A stretch of DNA of 64,000 bases from Acinetobacter sp. B51(2017). Lineage in GTDB: Bacteria; Pseudomonadota; Gammaproteobacteria; Pseudomonadales; Moraxellaceae. A program made the position numbers and the translations under genes. Of the stretch, positions 8,667-16,844 are shown piece by piece. The notes below the pieces were generated by a model. It ran no database searches. It saw only the letters and a list, made by a program, of their open reading frames with translations, and was not told where the DNA came from. Numbering within the stretch: position 1 is the first letter of the stretch; every line of letters starts with the position of its first letter. The stretch is taken from positions 1-64,000 of the forward strand of contig NZ_PJRJ01000013.1 in assembly GCF_003711395.1 (NCBI RefSeq), given 5' to 3'.

Positions 8667-10547
8667 TTAAATTTCGATTTGACTACCTAACTCCACCACG
8701 CGGTTAGGTGGGATTTTATAAAAATCACTCACTGGACTGGTATTACGCTGCATGGAAATAAATAATTTTTCTCGCCACGGCGCTAAACCATCTCCCACAC
8801 TATGAATCAAACGATCACGCGAGATAAAGAAGCTAATTTGCATCAAATCATATTCTAAATTTACCTGAGCTAAAGCCTGTTGCAGCGCATTTGGAATATT
8901 GGGTTGATCTTTAAAACCATAATACAAGCTAACCCGATAAAAACGCTCGCTCATTTTTTCAGTCATAAAACGCGCGTTATCATCAACATAAGGGATATCT
9001 TGGGTAATGACTGTGACCATAATATTCATTTCATGCAGCACTTTATTGTGCTTAATATTATGCAACATGGCGTGTGGCACTAAATCAGGTGTACCCGTTA
9101 AAAAGACTGCTGTGCCCGGTACAAATTGGGTTTCGTTGCTATAGCCAATACTTTTAATAAATAAAGACATGGGTAGCGCATCACTAGAGAGCCGTTTAAG
9201 GACAATCTCGCGCCCATCTTTCCACGTCATCAGCAAAGTATAAGCCACTGCACCAATTAAAATAGGCACCCAGCCACCTGAGATAATTTTAACTGAGGTA
9301 GAGGCCACAAATACAAAGTCGAGCAATAAAAACGGCGTGGCAAAAACAATCACTTTCCACAGTGGCCATTTCCAATAACTATAAGCCAATACACTAATTA
9401 ATATTGTGCCGCATAGCATGGTCATGGTGACTGCCACACCATAAGCACTGGCTAAATTCGCACTATTTTCAAATAGTAAGATCAAAATCACCACCGAGAT
9501 AAACAACACCCAGTTAATAAACGGCAAATAGATCTGCCCTTGCTCGACATCAGACGTGTGATGTACCGTCAGACGCGGTAAATAACGTAACTGAATCGCC
9601 TGATTGGTCATAGAGAAAACCCCAGTAATCACCGCTTGTGAGGCAATGACCGCTGCGGCTGTAGCGAGACCAATCATTGGATACAGCGCCCATTCAGGCA
9701 CCAGCATATAAAACGGATTGGCAATCGCGCTTGCATCACGTAATAACAATGCGCCTTGTCCAGCATAATTCAAAAGTAAACATGGCAACACCACAATAAA
9801 CCACGCCAAACGAATCGGTAGGCGACCAAAATGCCCCATATCGGCATAAATCGCCTCACCACCAGTCATGGTAAGAATCACCGCGCCCATGGTTAAAAAG
9901 GCTAAATACGGCTGATCTGCAACAAAATGATAAGCCCAATAAGGATTGATCATATGCAGCACTTGGGGCGTTTGCAGAATACTCCATAAGCCCGCTGCGC
10001 CAATTGAACTAAACCACAGCAAGGTTAATGGACCAAAGAATTTGCCCATAGTAGCTGTACCATGACGCTGTACAAAAAACAGTCCTGCCAAAATCCCTAT
10101 CGCTAAAGGTTCTAACCAATCATTAAACATAGGTGTAGCAATACTTAAGCCTTCAATTGCGGACAGCACCGAAATGGCGGGTGTGATGATGCCATCACCA
10201 AAGAATAAGGACGCACCGATAAAGCCTAAAGCAATAATATATAGTCGCTTTTTTTCACCGATTTTGGTGGCACGTAGGATCAGTGCCAATAGCGACATAA
10301 TACCGCCCTCGCCATTGTTATCCGCACGCATAATAATGGTGATGTATTTAAAGCTGATGGTGAGCATGATGCACCAAAAAATCAGCGATAAGATCCCTAG
10401 AACACTGGCCTCGGTAATGGCTAAATGTGCGGTTTGGAAGCATTGTCTGAGCGCATACAGTGGACTGGTACCAATGTCTCCAAATACTACGCCAAGTGCA
10501 GCCAAGGTAATGACAGGCAACGCGGCTTTTTTTGCAGTACTTTGCAT
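8667..10547 (-). CDS. kup: Kup (TrkD) potassium:proton symporter
   Basis: A 626-residue inner-membrane K+ uptake protein of the KUP/HAK/KT family, matching the usual 620-630 residues. The N-terminal segment carries the family signature [15 protein letters not shown] near residues 20-34. About twelve helices run to residue 450, and a cytoplasmic C-terminal domain of about 170 residues follows. It takes up K+ with H+, chiefly at low pH or osmotic stress. It is a single gene with its own terminator, upstream of which runs the divergent tRNA-Ser. Confidence 0.96.
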   Translation of the reverse strand: MQSTAKKAALPVITLAALGVVFGDIGTSPLYALRQCFQTAHLAITEASVLGILSLIFWCIMLTISFKYITIIMRADNNGEGGIMSLLALILRATKIGEKKRLYIIALGFIGASLFFGDGIITPAISVLSAIEGLSIATPMFNDWLEPLAIGILAGLFFVQRHGTATMGKFFGPLTLLWFSSIGAAGLWSILQTPQVLHMINPYWAYHFVADQPYLAFLTMGAVILTMTGGEAIYADMGHFGRLPIRLAWFIVVLPCLLLNYAGQGALLLRDASAIANPFYMLVPEWALYPMIGLATAAAVIASQAVITGVFSMTNQAIQLRYLPRLTVHHTSDVEQGQIYLPFINWVLFISVVILILLFENSANLASAYGVAVTMTMLCGTILISVLAYSYWKWPLWKVIVFATPFLLLDFVFVASTSVKIISGGWVPILIGAVAYTLLMTWKDGREIVLKRLSSDALPMSLFIKSIGYSNETQFVPGTAVFLTGTPDLVPHAMLHNIKHNKVLHEMNIMVTVITQDIPYVDDNARFMTEKMSERFYRVSLYYGFKDQPNIPNALQQALAQVNLEYDLMQISFFISRDRLIHSVGDGLAPWREKLFISMQRNTSPVSDFYKIPPNRVVELGSQIEI

Positions 10548-10628
10548 ATTATGTCTTCGTTTTGCAGACTATTTTTGCGAATCATAGCACTGCCACTAAA
10601 GTTTTTCTCTAAATCAATTGTTATTGTC

Positions 10629-10657
10629 TTGGCAGCGTGCTGCTTTTTAGTTATTAT
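10629..10657 (+). promoter_or_regulatory. tRNA-Ser promoter
   Basis: TTGGCA (10629-10634), 17-bp spacer, TATTAT (10652-10657), then a GC-rich discriminator CCACCGCGC before the tRNA at 10669. GC-rich discriminators typify growth-rate and stringently controlled stable-RNA promoters. Confidence 0.75.
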
Positions 10658-10668
10658 CCACCGCGCAT

Positions 10669-10759
10669 GGTGAGGTGTCCGAGTGGCTGAAGGAGCACGC
10701 CTGGAAAGTGTGTATACGTTTATAGCGTATCGAGGGTTCGAATCCCTCTCTCACCGCCA
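10669..10759 (+). tRNA. tRNA-Ser (anticodon GGA)
   Basis: A 91-nt class II tRNA. The acceptor stem is GGTGAGG / TCTCACC with G73 and encoded CCA. The D-arm is TCC/GGA. The anticodon arm CACGC-CTGGAAA-GTGTG reads GGA (serine, UCC/UCU). The long variable arm ATACG/CGTAT is typical of tRNA-Ser. The T-arm is GAGGG-TTCGAAT-CCCTC. It has its own promoter and terminator. The HNH-SRA gene converges on its 3' side. Confidence 0.97.
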
Positions 10760-10766
10760 AAATTCT

Positions 10767-10801
10767 AAAATCCCCAAATCGTAAGGTTTGGGGATTTTTT
10801 T
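10767..10801. terminator. tRNA-Ser terminator
   Basis: A 12-bp stem AAAATCCCCAAA / TTTGGGGATTTT with loop TCGTAAGG and a T run. The left flank is also AT-rich, so it may stop the convergent restriction gene too. Confidence 0.9.
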
Positions 10802-10806
10802 ATGCT

Positions 10807-11742
10807 TTATGCAATTTCATCCAAGTAAGTATTTTTTGATGATGTAAAGAAATCGTAATGATACTGAAGTTGCTCTCGATCTAATCGATGATCATCTTTG
10901 ATGTATAGGTAGTCATCTGTTTCTTGACCGGAAAGTAAATCTATTACTTTTAAATCATCTCTTACAACGATGGAACCAAAATCGAACATTTTATGATGAT
11001 TAGGACAAAGACAAAGAATATTGCTAGATACGTCTGGGCCATGATGTGGTGTACCTAAGCCTCGAATATGCGCACCATCTGCATGCTTTTTTCCTCTAAA
11101 GTTTTCAATGTGAACTCCACATATTTGGCAAGCATACTGATATAAATTTTTCACTTTTCTCGTTTGCTTAATATCACGCACAATAAATGAATGAGTTGTA
11201 GTTTTTCTTTTGGTAGGAAGTACTATTCCTTCATGCTCTATATTCTTTTCAGCTAGATGAGTGTGATCAGGATGGACAAAAGCCAACTCATCTATCTTAT
11301 TAAGTTGATATCTACATATATTAAAACCGTCTTGACCTGGCATTAACCAACAGCGATTCACCTCGTAGAGACCACGGTATAAGTAATCACTACTGATTCC
11401 CTCTACATGACTAAATACACGTACAGGGATATTCTGTTCATGATTAAGGAGCAAAGCTCGATTGCCTTTAGTAAAAGTTTGATCTTGAATCTGGCAACGA
11501 CCGTCTGTACTGCGCCCTCCCATACCTGTATATACAATGCTATCACCTCGATCTTCATCATCAATATAGCCACCAGATAATACAATCGCATCTGCTGCAT
11601 CATCTACGGTATAACTAATTCCATTTTGAATATGAAAATGTAAGCCGAGATGTTTTAAAAGCATTCTACCCTTGAAAATAGTACCCACAGGAAACTCATT
11701 AAAGTGACCAAATTGCATTTTTTGCGCGTTTTCTTTTTTCAT
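10807..11742 (-). CDS. SRA-HNH protein, predicted modification-dependent restriction endonuclease
   Basis: A 311-residue soluble protein in two parts. Residues about 10-155 form an SRA (YDG) base-flipping domain: FPVGTIFKGR, GLHFHIQNGI, DAIVLSGGYIDD, YTGMGG, ALLLNHEQNIPVRV and the YLYRGLYEV block. Residues about 205-270 are an HNH nuclease with zinc ligands CQICG and CLCPNHH around DGAHIRGLG and SNILCLC. Related SRA-HNH enzymes cut DNA containing 5-methylcytosine or 5-hydroxymethylcytosine and need no partner methylase, and none is present here. It is a lone gene beside a tRNA gene, a common site for acquired defence genes. Specificity cannot be read from sequence. The motif where the family has YDG reads YRG here. 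Confidence 0.87.
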   Translation of the reverse strand: MKKENAQKMQFGHFNEFPVGTIFKGRMLLKHLGLHFHIQNGISYTVDDAADAIVLSGGYIDDEDRGDSIVYTGMGGRSTDGRCQIQDQTFTKGNRALLLNHEQNIPVRVFSHVEGISSDYLYRGLYEVNRCWLMPGQDGFNICRYQLNKIDELAFVHPDHTHLAEKNIEHEGIVLPTKRKTTTHSFIVRDIKQTRKVKNLYQYACQICGVHIENFRGKKHADGAHIRGLGTPHHGPDVSSNILCLCPNHHKMFDFGSIVVRDDLKVIDLLSGQETDDYLYIKDDHRLDREQLQYHYDFFTSSKNTYLDEIA

Positions 11743-12025
11743 AGTGACTCGATTGAATTATGTAATGAAGTATTTAAGTTTGATAAATTATGTACACTCT
11801 AAATTATTTTAAACAGCCCATCACGTCACAACATGTCGCTTAAGCTCATTGATCTTATCAAAGCTCAAAATCATCATTTGGCACAAACTCTGCATAGTAA
11901 ATCTTAAAAACAATAAAATGTTTAAGGAGAAAAAAGGTCTATAAATTCATATCACTGCAACAATCCTAAACCACAATCTACTTGGGTTAACCCAGCATAC
12001 AAAAACAAATGTTATAGGAGCTGCA

Positions 12026-12259
12026 ATGAATACCAGCGCAAACTATGCAAAACAAATAAAAAATGCCAAACGTGGCGGCTATACCCCAACCATTGCTAAA
12101 GACGTAAACAAACATAAAGTACAAAAAGCGCTACGCCTCATCGAACAATGGAGAAAACTGGCCAATGAGCTTAAACCACAAATGCAAATTGATATGGCGT
12201 TAACCCTCGAAGAATGTGCCCACGACCTTGACCAAATCTTACGTAAAAAATCCTATTAA
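12026..12259 (+). CDS. Small hypothetical protein, 77 aa
   Basis: A 77-residue basic, mostly helical protein that I do not recognise. An ATAGGAG ribosome site lies 6 bp before the ATG and a strong intrinsic terminator follows, so a complete small transcription unit is visible. The sequence has a Lys-rich N-terminus, then HKVQKALRLIEQWRKLANEL, and the C-terminal helix contains Cys. No secretion signal. It sits between the SRA-HNH gene and tRNA-Thr; no link in function can be claimed. Confidence 0.7.
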   Translation: MNTSANYAKQIKNAKRGGYTPTIAKDVNKHKVQKALRLIEQWRKLANELKPQMQIDMALTLEECAHDLDQILRKKSY

Positions 12260-12275
12260 TGCTTAAAAGACCCAC

Positions 12276-12314
12276 AAAACTCAGCTTAAATACCATTTAA
12301 GCTGAGTTTTTTTT
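12276..12314 (+). terminator. Terminator of the 77-aa gene
   Basis: A 15-bp perfect stem (12276-12290 and 12296-12310) with loop TACCA, followed by eight T. Confidence 0.92.
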
Positions 12315-12344
12315 AATATCTGATTTGATTGTTTATTTTTTGGC

Positions 12345-12372
12345 TTGCACAGTTTTAAAAACTCTCTATAAT
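12345..12372 (+). promoter_or_regulatory. tRNA-Thr promoter
   Basis: TTGCAC (12345-12350), 16-bp spacer, consensus TATAAT (12367-12372), then discriminator GCGATTCC. The tRNA begins 13 bp later. Confidence 0.8.
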
Positions 12373-12385
12373 GCGATTCCAAGAT

Positions 12386-12461
<76 letters not shown>

Positions 12462-12472
12462 TCTTATACTCA

Positions 12473-12503
12473 GCCTCGCTTTTTAGTGAGGCTTTGTTGT
12501 TTT
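12473..12503 (+). terminator. tRNA-Thr terminator
   Basis: Stem GCCTCGCT / AGTGAGGC (one G-T pair) with loop TTTT, then a T-rich tail. It overlaps the 3' flank of the convergent methyltransferase gene. Confidence 0.75.
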
Positions 12504-12510
12504 TAACGCT

Positions 12511-13317
12511 TTAAAAAGCTGCTACAGCCACATAGCGCACTAAGCCGTCTTGCCATAACTTTTGGCACAGCCTAGCGGCCATCTTAATTTTCAAACCATC
12601 TAAACCGACTAAATTTAAATTGCTTGCTGCGACAAAATCAGCAAAGCCTGCCAATACTTGCGCGCTTAAATCGGTTACTCTCACCTGCTGAAAATCATGC
12701 TGCATGATGGTGCTGTGCAGTTCATTTTGAGTCATTAAATCTTTTAAATTTACATCTGCGGCTTTAAGCAAATAGGCATATTTTTTTTGCTGCCACGCGT
12801 TTAAATTTAAAAAATGATCACTCAGCACCAACGTATGAAAAGCCAAGCGTCCTTGAGGCTGCAACACCTGCTGCACCGCAGTAAGAAATGAATTTAAATT
12901 GACGTGATAAGCCGCATCAATACACACCACTGCAGTAAATTTTTGACTAAAGCTGTTTGAGTTTAAATTTAAAAAAGAATCACAAAGAATTGAATTTAAA
13001 AATGTAGCATGAGTTTGAATATGCTGCACATGCTGAGCCTGTAACTCAACTGCACTAATATTTTGAATTTTATAATAATGATACCAAAGGCTTAGGCTTG
13101 CACCTTGTCCACAAGCTAAATCGAGCAAAATGTCGTTTGAATTTAAATTGATGGCATGGGCCAGTTGCATGGCCAATGCCTGACAAGCAGTACGATAACC
13201 ATCGCCTGCTTGCCAAAGGCCTAAATTACTCCAAGCTAACGCATTTTCATCACCTAACATTGCCGTATTAATGGCATATTTATGTTGTAACAGTTGTGCG
13301 TGTAGCGCTTGGAACAT
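12511..13317 (-). CDS. Class I SAM-dependent methyltransferase with repeated Leu-Asn tokens
   Basis: A 268-residue Rossmann-fold methyltransferase. Motif I is LLDLACGQG (about residues 64-72), the acidic motif II AVEL is near 90, and the VVCIDAAYHV strand is near 130-139. Substrate is unknown. Its start lies 3 bp from the stop of the upstream FAD-dependent oxidoreductase, so they are one transcript. Oxidoreductase/methyltransferase pairs like this often sit near cyclopropane fatty acid synthases, but none is here. Odd: short NLN/FLNLN tokens recur at about residues 57, 106, 115, 139, 169, 189 and 233, encoded by near-identical TTAAATTTAAA-type DNA. Confidence 0.8.
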   Translation of the reverse strand: MFQALHAQLLQHKYAINTAMLGDENALAWSNLGLWQAGDGYRTACQALAMQLAHAINLNSNDILLDLACGQGASLSLWYHYYKIQNISAVELQAQHVQHIQTHATFLNSILCDSFLNLNSNSFSQKFTAVVCIDAAYHVNLNSFLTAVQQVLQPQGRLAFHTLVLSDHFLNLNAWQQKKYAYLLKAADVNLKDLMTQNELHSTIMQHDFQQVRVTDLSAQVLAGFADFVAASNLNLVGLDGLKIKMAARLCQKLWQDGLVRYVAVAAF

Positions 13318-13320
13318 GCT

Positions 13321-14619
13321 TTAGTAGCCGAGTTGTGGAGCAACCTCAACTTTAGGCTTTAAGCCAACAAACGGCAATGGCGCACCAAAGATTTCTGCAA
13401 TGTGCATCGCTGATGTCACCGCAGATTCTAAAATTGGTAAACCATCGCATGACCATGAACCGCAGTAAAATACTTTACGATCTGGACTACGATGACTTGC
13501 TTGAATTTGTTTGTTTAACTCAACTGTGTCCGAGTCCACCACAGCGCGAGTTAAGGTCACACGCGAAATGATTTTCTTCGGATCAATTTCAGTCACCGGA
13601 CGCCAAGTTTGGAAGACTGGATTTTTACCCACTAAACTTGGTTCTACCGCATTCAGCCAAACGGTAAATTGTTGACGGGTAAATTTACGATCCATCATAT
13701 AACTGAGCACAGCCCAATCTTTACGTTTAGGTGGCATTACCGTGTTATCGGTATGAATGACTAAATCACCTTGTTCAAATTTAAATTTCTTCAACAACTC
13801 AATGTCATCTTTAAATTGCTCATTGTCTAAGAAATCTTCGATCTTGGTGGTTGGCGTCGCTACAACCACACGGTCAAAATACTCAAGCTCACCATCGGCA
13901 TTTTTCACCACAACTTGTTCACCTTGCTCGGATACATAAGTAATCGGTGAGCCACTCTTAATGGTCACGCCTTCAATCAATTTATTGACTAAAGCCGGTG
14001 TGCCACCTTGAATACGCAGTAACGCATCGCCATCAGTCAATTGACGTAAGAAAGTCAGTAATGGTTTTGCTGGCCAATCACCAATGGTTTTTGGATTACA
14101 GGTACAGATGGTATATAGCACAGGCATCACTGCACCATGCCAAAACACTTCTTCAATATCATGCTGATTAATAAATTCAGCTAAAGTGATGTCTTGATGA
14201 TCTGACTTAAAGAACTGTGCCAAAGCGGTTTTTAACTGCAACATGCCTTTAACTAAACGCCAACCGTATTGCTGAATGCCTTTACGGTTATTAATAATCG
14301 GGAAGTTACCAATTTTGGTGCGCGTGGTGGTGAGCCATGTTTCGGTACGATCTTCAAATAACCAGCTACATGCCATATAGGTACGTACTGGGAAAGTGCT
14401 AATGCCTAAATAAGTGGCCAAACTTAAGGTGTTTTTCCATAAGTGAGGATTCATGACACGTAAAGGTGCATCAATTAAACCACCTTCAAACTCGGTACTA
14501 TGGCTGTCCATACCGCGGCCTGGCAGTGCTTCAAAAATTGTTATGTTATGTCCTGCATCTTTAAGAATTCTTGCGGTAGCAAGGCCAGCCATGCCACTAC
14601 CAATAATTGCAATATCCAA
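13321..14619 (-). CDS. FAD-dependent amine-oxidase-like oxidoreductase
   Basis: A 432-residue flavoprotein. The N-terminal dinucleotide fold IAIIGSGMAGLATARILKDAG (residues 3-23) ends in the acidic FEA that binds the ribose, and a GG-motif follows. It resembles the NAD(P)-binding FAD oxidoreductases found beside methyltransferases and cyclopropane synthase genes, whose substrates are mostly undefined. The first codon is TTG: it is preceded by a GGACGG ribosome-like site, and starting further in would cut the Rossmann motif. It leads a two-gene transcript with the methyltransferase. No signal peptide. Confidence 0.8.
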   Translation of the reverse strand: MDIAIIGSGMAGLATARILKDAGHNITIFEALPGRGMDSHSTEFEGGLIDAPLRVMNPHLWKNTLSLATYLGISTFPVRTYMACSWLFEDRTETWLTTTRTKIGNFPIINNRKGIQQYGWRLVKGMLQLKTALAQFFKSDHQDITLAEFINQHDIEEVFWHGAVMPVLYTICTCNPKTIGDWPAKPLLTFLRQLTDGDALLRIQGGTPALVNKLIEGVTIKSGSPITYVSEQGEQVVVKNADGELEYFDRVVVATPTTKIEDFLDNEQFKDDIELLKKFKFEQGDLVIHTDNTVMPPKRKDWAVLSYMMDRKFTRQQFTVWLNAVEPSLVGKNPVFQTWRPVTEIDPKKIISRVTLTRAVVDSDTVELNKQIQASHRSPDRKVFYCGSWSCDGLPILESAVTSAMHIAEIFGAPLPFVGLKPKVEVAPQLGY

Positions 14620-14858
14620 ATTATTATCCGTCCGTCAAAAAACACATTTCAAAATTATGAACCAAGCTTTAGCAAAACTGGCTATTAAAAAATGCCATAT
14701 TCAGTTTTTTTGTGAACGTCAAGCTAAGAGATCATTCAAATGATTATTAACAGGTTGTGCTGTGCTTTAGTATGCTTGTTCGCTGAACTCAGCAAGGCTT
14801 TATTTATGACTACATAACAATATTTAAGTTAAAATTTCTATGAAATCAAAGTATGAAT
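14620..14858. other. Gene-free AT-rich stretch before an orphan promoter
   Basis: Upstream region of the oxidoreductase gene. I see no supported gene or strong hairpin in this part. The remainder of the 422-bp gap holds the orphan promoter and terminator described next. Confidence 0.5.
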
Positions 14859-14887
14859 TTTACAACATGGTAAAAAATAGGTATGAT
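14859..14887 (+). promoter_or_regulatory. Orphan sigma70-type promoter
   Basis: TTTACA (14859-14864), exactly 17 bp, TATGAT (14882-14887), then GCACCGTGC. Each hexamer matches five of six consensus bases. No coding gene lies downstream on this strand before a strong terminator. Confidence 0.65.
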
Positions 14888-14893
14888 GCACCG

Positions 14894-15002
14894 TGCTTTA
14901 AATGATGATTTAAGTCACATAATTTAATAATAATATTTAATTTTTTACATGTTTACAGCGTAACAATAGACTCCGCTTAATCGCGGAGTCTATTCTTTTT
15001 TT
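14894..15002 (+). ncRNA. Candidate small RNA of about 108 nt
   Basis: The interval runs from the predicted start of the orphan promoter to the end of a 12-bp terminator. It lies in the gap between two minus-strand genes, so the plus-strand signals serve no visible gene. The body is AT-rich, with a small TTTAAAT-GATG-ATTTAA hairpin near the 5' end and A/T-rich single-stranded sequence before the terminator, as in Hfq-binding RNAs. No open frame of note. The unit is inferred from promoter and terminator only; I do not recognise the RNA family. Confidence 0.55.
14965..15002 (+). terminator. Orphan 12-bp terminator
   Basis: AATAGACTCCGC (14965-14976) pairs perfectly with GCGGAGTCTATT (14983-14994), loop TTAATC, followed by seven T. 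On the minus strand no T run follows, so it does not serve the pirin gene. Confidence 0.88.
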
Positions 15003-15041
15003 GCATGCTAAAGATTAACTGATTTTTTCGGCAACCTTGAG

Positions 15042-15899
15042 TTAACCAAATTTACCTTGGTTAAAATCATTGAATGCCTGCACAATTTCTTGCTTAGTAT
15101 TCATGACAAAAGGCCCATATCCTTGAATAGGTTCATGCAGTGGTTCACCCGTTAATATCACAAAGCACGTATCTATATTGGCAAACAGCTCAATTTGAGG
15201 ATCTGCATCACGGGCAAACATCACCACTGAGCTATCTTGTACCTGTTGTGTGCCATTAATGACAAGCTCGCCCTGCAATACCAACAACAGCGTCGTATGC
15301 TCACGCGGTACATGTAAGGTGTAACTCGCATTTTGTTTCAATGCACCGTCCCATACATTAACTGGGCTAAAAGTACTGGCTGGGCCATGTTGCTGTGCAT
15401 AGTGCCCTGCAATCACACGTAAATGTCCCGTTTGATTGGCAAACCTAATCATTGGAATATTTTCAGCTTTTAATGCCTGATAGTGTGCTGGAGTCATTTT
15501 GTCTTTGGCAGGTAAGTTAATCCAAAGTTGTACCATTTCAAAGATACCGCCCTGTGCAGCAAATGCCGGGCTATGAAATTCTTCATGCACGATACCAGCA
15601 CCCGCGGTCATCCACTGTACATCACCTGCATGAATCGTCCCTCCACCACCACTGGAGTCTTGATGACTGACTTCACCTTGATAAGCCAAAGTCACCGTTT
15701 CAAAACCACGATGCGGATGTGAACCTACACCACGCTGTTTTTGGGTCGGAATAAAGCTATGTGGCGCAGCATAATCGAGTAATAAAAATGGGCTAATGGC
15801 TTGACCTAAACGATCATAGGAGAACAAGCTTTTTACTAAAAAGCCATCACCCACCCAATGGGTCTGCTGATTACGATACACCCCAATGACTTTTTTCAT
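15042..15899 (-). CDS. Pirin family protein
   Basis: A 285-residue bicupin. The N-terminal cupin carries the metal-binding HPHRGFETVT (about residues 60-70) and the AGAGIVHEE block with the remaining His/Glu ligands. The C-terminal cupin ends in the typical GYGPFVMNT segment. Bacterial pirins bind iron or other metals; some have quercetinase activity and others modulate enzymes such as pyruvate dehydrogenase. The exact role is not evident here. Single gene on the minus strand, divergent from the hydrolase gene at 16141. Confidence 0.92.
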   Translation of the reverse strand: MKKVIGVYRNQQTHWVGDGFLVKSLFSYDRLGQAISPFLLLDYAAPHSFIPTQKQRGVGSHPHRGFETVTLAYQGEVSHQDSSGGGGTIHAGDVQWMTAGAGIVHEEFHSPAFAAQGGIFEMVQLWINLPAKDKMTPAHYQALKAENIPMIRFANQTGHLRVIAGHYAQQHGPASTFSPVNVWDGALKQNASYTLHVPREHTTLLLVLQGELVINGTQQVQDSSVVMFARDADPQIELFANIDTCFVILTGEPLHEPIQGYGPFVMNTKQEIVQAFNDFNQGKFG

Positions 15900-16140
15900 G
15901 TTCTACTCCCAATCTATGAATCAGCCTATGTTAAAAGTCTGTGCTCTACTCAGCTAGAGCCACAACTGAGATACTGCGTCATATTTTTAATACAATAAAT
16001 GACTGTACTGGGTAGGGTTTTTAATTATCCTAATTTTGAAAATAACTATCACATTTTTATGTCTTCTGCTTTTTCTGTTTAGATTTTAAAGTCATTACAA
16101 CTGCAGCGCGATGCTGCTCACAACAATGAGGAATTTCATC

Positions 16141-16767
16141 ATGGCTAAGCCTTATGTACGTTTAGATAAAGATAATGCGGTTGTACTTTTGGTCGATCAT
16201 CAAACTGGTCTATTATCTTTAGTGCGCGATATTGATCCTGATAAATTTAAAAATAATGTGTTAGCACTTGCTGCAGCTGCAAAATATTTTAATTTACCCA
16301 CCATTTTAACCACCAGCTTTGAACAAGGTCCAAATGGTCCATTAGTTCCTGAACTTAAAGAAATGTTCCCAGATGCACCATATATTGCCCGTCCGGGTCA
16401 AATTAACGCCTGGGATAATCAAGATTTTGTTGATGCAGTCAAAGCCACAGGTAAAAAACAAATTATTATTGCTGGTGTGGTGACTGAAGTATGTGTGGCA
16501 TTCCCAACACTTTCAGCTTTAGCAGAAGATTATGATGTATTTGTGGTGACCGATGCTTCTGGCACTTTTAACCATTTAACCCGTGACTCTGCTTGGCAAC
16601 GCATGAGCCAATCTGGTGCACAGCTCATGACTTGGTTTGGTATGGCGTGTGAATTACACCGCGATTGGCGTAATGATGTCGAAGGCTTAGGTGCACTGTT
16701 CTCTCAACATATTCCAGACTACCGCAACCTAATGAATAGCTATAGCTATTTTAATCAAGATAAATAA
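16141..16767 (+). CDS. Isochorismatase-like cysteine hydrolase (YcaC type)
   Basis: A 208-residue alpha/beta hydrolase of the isochorismatase-like superfamily. The proposed catalytic triad is visible: Asp in VLLVDHQTGLL, Lys in the TGKKQIIIAG region, and Cys in VVTEVCVAF. The sequence and length are closest to YcaC-type proteins, whose natural substrate is unknown. The ATG at 16141 has a TGAGGA ribosome site; a longer frame from 16111 would put that site inside the coding sequence. A LysR regulator follows 77 bp downstream on the same strand and may or may not control it. Confidence 0.88.
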   Translation: MAKPYVRLDKDNAVVLLVDHQTGLLSLVRDIDPDKFKNNVLALAAAAKYFNLPTILTTSFEQGPNGPLVPELKEMFPDAPYIARPGQINAWDNQDFVDAVKATGKKQIIIAGVVTEVCVAFPTLSALAEDYDVFVVTDASGTFNHLTRDSAWQRMSQSGAQLMTWFGMACELHRDWRNDVEGLGALFSQHIPDYRNLMNSYSYFNQDK

Positions 16768-16844
16768 TTCAATTTAGCCTCAAGCTTTCCCTCAGCTTGA
16801 GGCTGCTATACTCTTCGTTTGTTTAACTCAGAGCAGCCAAAAAC

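Noticed and set aside
11833-11907. A 24-codon frame starting MSLKLIDLIKAQ between the restriction gene and the 77-aa gene
   Set aside because: Plausible amino acids but no ribosome site and no terminator; too short to support without data.
10740-12025. An attachment-site duplication of the tRNA-Ser 3' end beyond the restriction gene
   Set aside because: I searched by eye for the last 15-20 bases of the tRNA downstream and saw no second copy; there is also no integrase.
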